Assembly (NCBI GenBank): GCA_905235755.1
Contig: CAJONA010000026.1
Span: 1 to 11,276 of the forward strand
Reading direction: 5' to 3'
Origin: an uncultured Clostridia bacterium
GTDB lineage: Bacteria; Bacillota; Clostridia; Oscillospirales; CAG-272
Length of the DNA stretch: 11,276 nt
In this document: in pieces, positions 1 through 5,259 of the stretch
Layout of the letters: each line of letters starts with the position of its first letter
How positions within the stretch are numbered: position 1 is the first letter of the stretch
Made by a program: the position numbers and the translations under genes
Notes under the pieces: generated by a model
What the model saw: only the letters and a program-made list of their open reading frames with translations
Told to the model about the DNA's origin: nothing
The model's database searches: none

Positions 1-339
1 TATTTCTATCGCGTGATAAACTGATTTATGGCAATTTCGCGCCATAAGAACGACGTCGCCGCTCCCGATAAGCGAATACACGCCGGCGAGGATGCCGACG
101 GTGCTTCCGCCGACGAGAATGTGCGAATGCTCCGCACCCCAAAGCTTTGCGGCGCGCGCCTGCGCCTCGGCTATTATGCCGCACGGCGCGTGCAGATCGT
201 CAAACCCTTCTATCTCCGTTATATCCATGTCGGCGCCGAGATCTTTTAAATACGGCGCGTCGGTGCGCCGCTTATGACCGGGCATGTGCATGGGCAGGCT
301 GTCGCCCGCGTGCTTTTTAAGTTTTTCATATATCGTCAT
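1..339 (-). CDS. Orn/Lys/Arg decarboxylase family protein, N-terminal part (cut by window edge)
   Basis: This is the first 113 residues of a PLP-dependent basic amino acid decarboxylase of the Orn/Lys/Arg decarboxylase family (aminotransferase fold, SpeA/YaaO type). Such enzymes make polyamines or cadaverine from arginine, ornithine or lysine in the cytoplasm. The family blocks appear in order: LPMHMPGHK near residues 15-23, DITEIEGFDDLHAP near 39-52, a glycine-rich GGSTVGILAG stretch near 77-86 where the family binds PLP phosphate, and RNCHKSVYHA at 101-110, whose histidine normally stacks on PLP. The catalytic lysine lies beyond the window. The start at 339 is preceded by a GAGGTG ribosome binding site (346-351) with a six-base gap. 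The gene diverges from the FAD dehydrogenase. The substrate cannot be decided from this fragment. The frame is clean with no sign of decay. Confidence 0.9.
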   Translation of the reverse strand, partial: MTIYEKLKKHAGDSLPMHMPGHKRRTDAPYLKDLGADMDITEIEGFDDLHAPCGIIAEAQARAAKLWGAEHSHILVGGSTVGILAGVYSLIGSGDVVLMARNCHKSVYHAIEI

Positions 340-357
340 ATATTACACCTCAGCGTA

Positions 358-386
358 ATTCTACCATAAAAACGCCACGTTGGCAA
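358..386 (-). promoter_or_regulatory. Sigma-A promoter of the decarboxylase gene
   Basis: Read on the minus strand there is TTGCCA (386-381), a 17-base spacer and TAGAAT (363-358). This is a good housekeeping promoter. Transcription should begin near 350-353, just at the GAGGTG ribosome binding site, so the predicted leader is very short. The -35 box lies 19 bases from the -35 box of the divergent promoter, and the two face away from each other. Confidence 0.7.
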
Positions 387-405
387 CATGTTTTGAAAAA
401 TTCTG

Positions 406-434
406 TTGACATTCGGCGGGAAAAGGGTTATATT
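406..434 (+). promoter_or_regulatory. Sigma-A promoter of the FAD dehydrogenase gene
   Basis: A perfect TTGACA (406-411), a 17-base spacer and TATATT (429-434) form a near-consensus housekeeping promoter. Expected initiation is around 441, leaving a leader of about 37 bases before the ATG at 478. An AAAGGG ribosome binding site lies at 466-471. No clear riboswitch or operator palindrome is visible between promoter and start. Confidence 0.8.
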
Positions 435-477
435 AAATATGTAAAATTTATGACTTTGTTCGGCGAAAGGGAATTTT

Positions 478-1848
478 ATGTATAATGTCATAATCATCGG
501 AGCCGGTCCGGGAGGCATATTCACCGCTTATGAACTCAGCAACCTGAACCCCGATTTGAAAATAGCCGTTTTCGACAGCGGTCACGATCTCGGCAGCCGC
601 CACTGCCCGATAGACGGCGTAAAGGTGAAATCGTGCGTGGGATGCCGCAGCTGTTCTATCATGAGCGGATTTGGCGGCGCGGGCGCGTTTTCCGACGGCA
701 AATATAACATCACAAACGATTTCGGCGGCACGCTCCACGAGCATATCGGCAAGAAAAAAGCGCTCGAGCTGATGAAATACGTCGACGATATAAACGTCAA
801 ATTCGGCGGCGCTGGCACGCGGCTGTATTCGACCGCAGGAACGAAATTCAAAAAGCTCTGCATTCAGAATAAATTAAATCTCCTCGACGCGTCTGTGCGT
901 CATCTCGGCACCGACATAAACTTTGTGGTATTGCAGAATTTGTACGACGAGCTGAGTAAAAAGGTCGAATTCTTCTTCGACACGCCGGTGCGCGAGGTGA
1001 AAGTCGTCGACGGCGGATTTGAGATATACACCGACGATGAAAAGTACACCTGCGAAAAATGCGTCGTGTCCGTCGGCAGAAGCGGAAGCAAATGGATGGA
1101 GACGGTGTGCAAAAATCTCGGCATACGCACAAAATCGAACCGCGTCGACATCGGAGTGCGCGTAGAGCTTCCCGCTGTCGTATTTTCGCACCTGACAGAC
1201 GAGCTTTACGAAAGCAAGATAGTGTACCGCACGGAAAAATTTGAGGACAACGTCCGCACGTTCTGCATGAACCCGAACGGCATCGTCGTAAACGAAAACA
1301 CAAACGGCATCGTAACTGTCAACGGTCACAGCTACGAGGATCCGAAGCTTCAAACGGAGAATACCAACTTCGCGCTCCTCGTTTCAAAGCATTTCTCAGA
1401 GCCGTTTGAGGATTCCAATGGCTACGGCGAGAGCATTGCGCGACTTTCGAATATGCTCGGCGGAGGCGTGATGGTCCAGCGTTTCGGCGACCTTGTGCGC
1501 GGCAGACGAAGCAACGTCAAGCGCATTGAGGAAGGCCTCGTCACTCCGACGCTTGCGGCGACTCCGGGAGATCTGAGCCTTGTGCTTCCGAAGCGCATCC
1601 TCGACGGAATAATAGAAATGATATACGCGCTCGACAAGATAGCGCCGGGAACGGCGAACGATGACACGCTCCTTTACGGCGTGGAAGTCAAGTTCTACAA
1701 TATGGAAGTTGAGCTGAACGATAATCTCCAAACGAAATATGACGGTCTTTACGTCATCGGCGACGGAAGCGGCATAACTCATTCGCTCTCTCACGCTTCG
1801 GCGAGCGGCGTTTTCGTTGCGAGAGACATAGCGGGTATAAGCGAATAA
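478..1848 (+). CDS. FAD-dependent dehydrogenase of the COG2509 type
   Basis: This 456-residue protein is a probable cytoplasmic flavoprotein of the uncharacterised FAD-dependent dehydrogenase family (COG2509). Its reaction and substrate are not known. It opens with a Rossmann dinucleotide motif, GAGPGG, at residues 8-13. A cysteine cluster follows (C43, then C53, C56 and C59 in a Cx2Cx2C arrangement), leading directly into the family block FGGAGAFSDGKYN near 65-77. A TPGDLSLVLPKR block sits in the C-terminal half. The C-terminal GLYVIGDGSG...SHASASG segment is the usual FAD-contacting end of such folds. Length fits the family. The start is supported by an AAAGGG site six bases upstream and the promoter at 406-434. 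It appears to be a single-gene transcript ending at the hairpin at 1855-1879. The cysteines could bind a metal or act in redox, which is inference only. Confidence 0.85.
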   Translation: MYNVIIIGAGPGGIFTAYELSNLNPDLKIAVFDSGHDLGSRHCPIDGVKVKSCVGCRSCSIMSGFGGAGAFSDGKYNITNDFGGTLHEHIGKKKALELMKYVDDINVKFGGAGTRLYSTAGTKFKKLCIQNKLNLLDASVRHLGTDINFVVLQNLYDELSKKVEFFFDTPVREVKVVDGGFEIYTDDEKYTCEKCVVSVGRSGSKWMETVCKNLGIRTKSNRVDIGVRVELPAVVFSHLTDELYESKIVYRTEKFEDNVRTFCMNPNGIVVNENTNGIVTVNGHSYEDPKLQTENTNFALLVSKHFSEPFEDSNGYGESIARLSNMLGGGVMVQRFGDLVRGRRSNVKRIEEGLVTPTLAATPGDLSLVLPKRILDGIIEMIYALDKIAPGTANDDTLLYGVEVKFYNMEVELNDNLQTKYDGLYVIGDGSGITHSLSHASASGVFVARDIAGISE

Positions 1849-1854
1849 AAACAG

Positions 1855-1884
1855 AAGCGGGAGCCGTCGGCTCCCGCTTTCGCT
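1855..1884. terminator. Bidirectional intrinsic terminator between the FAD dehydrogenase gene and sigG
   Basis: A perfect 11-bp GC-rich stem (1855-1865 pairing with 1869-1879) with a three-base loop lies between two convergent stop codons. On the plus strand it is followed by a T-rich run to 1887. On the minus strand it is followed by TTTTTA-type sequence overlapping the dehydrogenase stop codon. It can therefore serve both genes. Confidence 0.85.
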
Positions 1885-1885
1885 T

Positions 1886-2662
1886 TTACAGCTGTTTTTT
1901 TATTCTTTCGAGCGCGGTCTTTTCGATCCTCGACACCTGCGCCTGCGAGATGCCTATCTCGTCGGCTATCTCCATCTGCGTCTTTCCTTTGTAAAAACGC
2001 ATCGTGACTATCGCGCGCTCGCGCTCGTTCAGCTTTTTCAGCGCTTCGGAGAGCGCGATATCGTCTATCCAGCTTTCGTCGACGGAGCGCACGTCGCTTA
2101 TCTGGTCGAGCAGATAGATAGAGTCTCCGCCGCCGTCGTTGTATACGGGATCGTACAGCGAGACCGGCGCGACTATCGCGTCGAGCGCCGCCGACACGTC
2201 GGACGGCTTTTCGCCGAGCATCTCCGCTATTTCCTCGATTGTCGGATCGCGCGACAACTTTTTCGACAGCGCGTCCTTTGCGCCGAGCGCCTTATACGCC
2301 AAATCACGCATGCCGCGGCTTATCCTGAGCATGCTGTTGTCGCGCAGATAGCGTCTTATTTCGCCGATTATCATCGGAACGGCATAAGTTGAAAATTTCA
2401 CGCCGACGGATATATCGAAGTTGTCGATCGCTTTTATCAGTCCGATACAGCCTATCTGAAAAAGATCGTCGGCGCTCTCGCCTCTGCCGCCGAAGCGCTG
2501 TACTACGCTGAGCACAAGGCGAAGGTTGCCGTCGATGAGGTCGCGGCGGGCATTCATATCGCCGTCCGCCGTCTTTTTTAAGAGCTCGTCCTTTTCTTCG
2601 TCCGTCAGCGTTTTCAGCGTCGAGGTGTTTATTCCGCAAATTTCAACTTTATTGTAGTACAT
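1886..2662 (-). CDS. sigG: RNA polymerase sporulation sigma factor SigG
   Basis: This 258-residue protein is sigma-G, which directs late forespore gene expression after engulfment. The N-terminus reads NKVEICGINTS, the sigma-G signature. Region 2 follows with GNLRLVLSVVQRF, DDLFQIGCIGLIKAIDNF and KFSTYAVPMIIGEIRRYLRDN (residues 45-109). Region 3 and an SLYDPVYNDGGGD segment come next. Region 4 ends with KTQMEIADEIGISQAQVSRIEK (227-248), the -35-binding helix-turn-helix. The start at 2662 is chosen because it gives the family N-terminus and is preceded by AAAGGCGG with a seven-base gap. The frame stays open to an ATG at 2782, but those 40 residues resemble nothing and cross the leader repeats. 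Position 44 is Asp where B. subtilis has Asn45, a residue I recall as important for anti-sigma Gin/CsfB recognition. Unlike in Bacillus, sigE is not upstream, and the neighbour there is a divergent tRNA-modification gene. Confidence 0.97.
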   Translation of the reverse strand: MYYNKVEICGINTSTLKTLTDEEKDELLKKTADGDMNARRDLIDGNLRLVLSVVQRFGGRGESADDLFQIGCIGLIKAIDNFDISVGVKFSTYAVPMIIGEIRRYLRDNSMLRISRGMRDLAYKALGAKDALSKKLSRDPTIEEIAEMLGEKPSDVSAALDAIVAPVSLYDPVYNDGGGDSIYLLDQISDVRSVDESWIDDIALSEALKKLNERERAIVTMRFYKGKTQMEIADEIGISQAQVSRIEKTALERIKKQL

Positions 2663-2667
2663 TTTTA

Positions 2668-2762
2668 TACCGCCTTTCGTGATTTTGCGTCGTTTTATGC
2701 AAAATCGGGTAAAAAAAGTATTGACGCAAACGACCTTTGTATATTCGGCTCGAAAGGCGGTA
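2668..2762 (-). promoter_or_regulatory. sigG leader inverted repeat predicted to sequester its ribosome binding site
   Basis: Positions 2668-2679 and 2751-2762 form a perfect 12-bp inverted repeat. In a sigG transcript, the downstream arm contains the whole AAAGGCGG ribosome binding site and the upstream arm is its exact complement. A second 8-bp inverted repeat (2684-2691 with 2723-2730) is nested inside and can extend the fold. Any transcript starting upstream of 2762 could hide the site, while one starting between the arms would leave it free. That a stem forms and controls translation is inference. The repeat itself is read directly from the sequence. Confidence 0.6.
2717..2746 (-). promoter_or_regulatory. 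Candidate forespore (sigma-F/G-like) promoter of sigG
   Basis: On the minus strand, GAATA (2746-2742) matches the sigma-G -35 pattern. Eighteen bases later, CAATACT (2723-2717) only partly matches the CATWHTA-like -10. Initiation would be near 2710, between the two arms of the leader repeat, giving a short mRNA without the sequestering arm. The match is weak and the call rests largely on position. Confidence 0.25.
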
Positions 2763-2810
2763 CTTTTTTCCACAAAAAGCAAAATACTGTCAAAAATATC
2801 AAATTTTATA

Positions 2811-2839
2811 TTGAAAACACTTCGTTTCGGTGATATAAT
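2811..2839 (+). promoter_or_regulatory. Sigma-A promoter of the TtcA-like/pgi/comEC run
   Basis: TTGAAA (2811-2816), a 17-base spacer and a perfect TATAAT (2834-2839) lie 33 bases upstream of the ATG at 2872. A GGAGG ribosome binding site (2861-2865) with a six-base gap follows. As no terminator is seen before 7540, this is probably the main promoter for all four downstream genes. Confidence 0.85.
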
Positions 2840-2871
2840 AATACCCGATAATTTTTTTTCGGAGGCATAGA

Positions 2872-3633
2872 ATGAAAGGACTGAGACGTCTGCTAAGCTA
2901 CGCGCGCCGCGCGTGCGACGATTACGGTATGATACGGGACGGCGACAAGATAGCCGTCGGCGTTTCCGCCGGCAAAGATTCGCTGTCGCTGCTGTGCACG
3001 CTTGCGGAGCTTCGCCGCTTTTATCCGAAAAAATTCGACATTGTCGCGGTAACTGTCGATATGAAATTCGAGGAGATAGGAAAGCCGCCCGCCGATTATT
3101 CGCGCATCGTCGAACTCTGCATGCGCCTCGGCGTAGAATATCATATAGAGCCGTCGAACATCTCGAAAATAGTGTTCGACTTGCGAAAAGAGCCGAACCC
3201 TTGCTCGCTTTGCGCGAAGCTGCGCCGCGGGATGCTCAACGATACCGCGAAAAAACTCGGCTGCAACAAGGTCGCGCTCGGGCATCATTTTGACGACGCG
3301 GTGGAGACGTTTATGCTGAATCTCTTTTACGAGGGACGCATCGGGTGCTTCGCACCTGTGACGTATCTCGATCGCGCGGATATCACGGTGATCCGTCCGT
3401 TTGTATACGTTCCCGAAAAGGATATACGGTATTTTGCGAAGAACGCTGAGCTGCCGGTCATCATAAGCCCGTGTCCCGCCGACAAAAAAACGGAACGCGA
3501 GGAGATGAAGACGCTGCTCGCATCGCTCGAAAGAAAAAACAAAGGACTGAAACACCGGATATTCGGCGCGATGCAGCGCGCGGGCGTCGACGGCTACGCA
3601 GTATCGCGGCTGAAAAATTACGACGACGAATAA
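2872..3633 (+). CDS. TtcA-family tRNA thiolation ATPase (PP-loop protein)
   Basis: This 253-residue cytoplasmic protein belongs to the TtcA family of PP-loop ATPases. In characterised members these adenylate C32 of certain tRNAs and install sulfur to give 2-thiocytidine, using an iron-sulfur cluster. The ATP-pyrophosphatase loop is SAGKDS at residues 32-37, where the common form is SGGKDS. The family block PNPCSLCAKLRRG carries C111 and C114, and ISPCPAD supplies C201. Together these three cysteines match the cluster ligands known in TtcA. GHHFDDAVETFMLNLFYEGR (138-156) is the second conserved block. The start has a GGAGG site and an excellent promoter. It is followed after 46 bases by the small cysteine-rich gene on the same strand. 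Firmicute members of this family have mostly not been tested, so the exact tRNA target is uncertain. Confidence 0.85.
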   Translation: MKGLRRLLSYARRACDDYGMIRDGDKIAVGVSAGKDSLSLLCTLAELRRFYPKKFDIVAVTVDMKFEEIGKPPADYSRIVELCMRLGVEYHIEPSNISKIVFDLRKEPNPCSLCAKLRRGMLNDTAKKLGCNKVALGHHFDDAVETFMLNLFYEGRIGCFAPVTYLDRADITVIRPFVYVPEKDIRYFAKNAELPVIISPCPADKKTEREEMKTLLASLERKNKGLKHRIFGAMQRAGVDGYAVSRLKNYDDE

Positions 3634-3679
3634 CTTTTGCGTTTTTTCCGCATCATATGAAAAAACACGCGGAGGAAAT

Positions 3680-3913
3680 ATGGACAAAAAGATCGACGGC
3701 GATATTTCGGGCAAATACTGTTCAAATCTCGGCACGGACGTCGTTGTGATGTCGACGACAGACAAAAACGGAGTCTTGCACAGAAAGTGCCTGTCATCGC
3801 ATCTTTGCCGCAATGACGAGAGGATGAAATGCTCTGTCGCCGGTGCGGAAAACAAAAACGAAACAAATTTTAAATCAAATATTTATAATAGCGGAGGCAA
3901 AAATGGCATTTAA
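3680..3913 (+). CDS. Hypothetical small four-cysteine protein
   Basis: I do not recognise this 77-residue protein. Support for it being real is a strong GGAGG ribosome binding site (3671-3675) four bases before the ATG, codon use like the neighbouring genes over the first 55 or so codons, and a tight fit between two same-strand genes. It contains four cysteines, C14, C37, C43 and C51 (spacing x22, x5, x7), within KYCSNLG and KCLSSHLCRNDERMKC. This suggests a small metal-binding or redox-active fold. There is no signal peptide or membrane segment. The last 20 or so residues are Asn/Lys-rich and run through the pgi ribosome binding site, ending 11 bases inside pgi. That implies translational coupling, or a tail of no functional value. 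No function is assigned. Confidence 0.6.
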   Translation: MDKKIDGDISGKYCSNLGTDVVVMSTTDKNGVLHRKCLSSHLCRNDERMKCSVAGAENKNETNFKSNIYNSGGKNGI

Positions 3914-5243
3914 ATTTACGGACAAATATTTGAAGAGTTTTGTCGGAGACTCCGACCTGTCGGCCGTTTCGGACGAACTTGAGAGCGCCGTCAGAACACT
4001 TGAAGAAAGAAACGGCGCGGGAAACGATTTTCTCGGTTGGGTAGACCTTCCCGTAGACTATGACAAAGATGAGTTCTCGAGAATAAAAGCGGCGGCGAAG
4101 AAAATACGCGAAAGCTGCGATGTGTTTGTTGTCATAGGCATCGGCGGATCATACCTCGGCGCGCGCGCGGCGATAGAATTTGTAAAAGGGAACAGCCACA
4201 ACTCGTTTAAAGACGGCTCGCCCGAGATCTATTTTGTCGGCAACGACATAAGCTCGTCTCATATGCGCGACGTTATCAAGCTTTGTGAGGGGAAGGACGT
4301 CTGCGTGAACGTCATATCGAAATCGGGTACGACGACTGAGCCTGCGATAGCGTTCCGCGTATTCCGCGATATGCTCGTTGAAAAATACGGCGAAAAAGCA
4401 AAAGACCGCATATTCGCAACGACGGATAAGGCGCGCGGCGCTCTGCGCTCGCAATGCGACGCTTTCGGATACGAGACGTTCGTCATTCCCGACGACGTCG
4501 GCGGCAGATATTCCGTGCTTACGGCGGTGGGACTGCTTCCGATAGCGGTGGCGGGGATCGACATCGACAAAATGATGGGCGGCGCGGCAAAAGCGAGAGA
4601 AGAACTCGCGGGCGGCGACATATTTACAAATCCGTGCTACAAGTACGCTGCGATAAGAAACATACTTTACCGTCAGGGAAAAAAGATAGAGATACTCGTT
4701 GCGAACGATCCCGCGCTCACGATGACGTGCGAGTGGTGGAAACAGCTTTTCGGCGAGAGCGAAGGCAAGGACGGCCGCGGACTGTACCCGTCGTCCGTCA
4801 TATATTCGACGGACCTTCACTCGATGGGGCAATACATCCAGCAGGGTTCGCGCACGATGTTTGAGACGTTCATCAACGTCAACATTCCGGATGGATTTGA
4901 GATACCGTATGACAGCGGTAACTCCGACGGGCTCAACTTCCTTGCGGGCAAAGAGATGAACTACGTGAATCAAAAGGCGTTTGAAGGAACGGTCATCGCG
5001 CACACCGACGGCGGCGTGCCGAACTGCGCGGTCGAACTCACGTCCCGCAGCGCGGACGATTTCGGCTATCTCGTATACTTCTTTGAAAAGGCTGTCGCCG
5101 TTTCGGGATATATGCTCGGGATAAATCCGTTCGATCAGCCGGGCGTCGAAGCGTACAAGAAAAACATGTTCGCGCTGTTAAATAAGCCGGGCTATGAAGA
5201 AGAAAAGAAGAAGCTCGACAAGCGTATTGCCGACATCGGCTGA
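3903..5243 (+). CDS. pgi: Glucose-6-phosphate isomerase
   Basis: This 446-residue cytoplasmic enzyme interconverts glucose 6-phosphate and fructose 6-phosphate in glycolysis and gluconeogenesis. It is the short form typical of Firmicutes. Sugar-phosphate binding blocks are visible as GIGGSYLGARA (79-89) and SKSGTTTEPA (139-148). The family signature GGRYSVLTAVGLLP is at 200-213. GESEGKD (284-290) carries the expected catalytic base, E285. DQPGVEAYK ends in K419, the counterpart of the active-site lysine near the C-terminus. The start at 3903 is chosen because GGAGG lies at 3893-3897, five bases upstream, and it gives the usual N-terminus. The frame is open for 20 codons further upstream without a site. 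The start overlaps the end of the small cysteine-rich gene by 11 bases, and comEC begins 16 bases after its stop. Confidence 0.97.
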   Translation: MAFKFTDKYLKSFVGDSDLSAVSDELESAVRTLEERNGAGNDFLGWVDLPVDYDKDEFSRIKAAAKKIRESCDVFVVIGIGGSYLGARAAIEFVKGNSHNSFKDGSPEIYFVGNDISSSHMRDVIKLCEGKDVCVNVISKSGTTTEPAIAFRVFRDMLVEKYGEKAKDRIFATTDKARGALRSQCDAFGYETFVIPDDVGGRYSVLTAVGLLPIAVAGIDIDKMMGGAAKAREELAGGDIFTNPCYKYAAIRNILYRQGKKIEILVANDPALTMTCEWWKQLFGESEGKDGRGLYPSSVIYSTDLHSMGQYIQQGSRTMFETFINVNIPDGFEIPYDSGNSDGLNFLAGKEMNYVNQKAFEGTVIAHTDGGVPNCAVELTSRSADDFGYLVYFFEKAVAVSGYMLGINPFDQPGVEAYKKNMFALLNKPGYEEEKKKLDKRIADIG

Positions 5244-5259
5244 CGGCGCTACATAAAAT

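Noticed and set aside
2663..2782. Upstream in-frame extension of sigG by 40 codons
   Set aside because: The extension is unlike any sigma-G N-terminus and crosses the leader repeats. The ATG at 2662 has a proper ribosome binding site and gives the conserved NKVEICG start.
3641..3666. 8-bp A/T-rich hairpin after the TtcA-like gene as a terminator
   Set aside because: The stem is nearly all A-T with a ten-base loop and no following T run, so it is unlikely to stop transcription.
2893..3855. 320-residue minus-strand open frame opposite the TtcA-like gene
   Set aside because: It has no recognisable domain and a low-complexity Arg/His/Ala composition, and it is explained by codon bias of the sense gene. 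The sense strand has a clear family match, promoter and ribosome binding site.
3884..3889. TATAAT just upstream of pgi as a separate promoter
   Set aside because: There is no matching -35 at a suitable distance, and initiation would fall almost on the ribosome binding site. It is more likely a chance match in A/T-rich sequence.
3843..3902. Upstream in-frame extension of pgi by 20 codons
   Set aside because: It has no ribosome binding site and lies inside the small cysteine-rich gene. GGAGG sits exactly in front of the ATG at 3903.
4149..5003. 284-residue minus-strand open frame opposite pgi
   Set aside because: It is a shadow of pgi. It is Arg/Tyr/Val-rich with no motifs and no ribosome binding site or promoter of its own.
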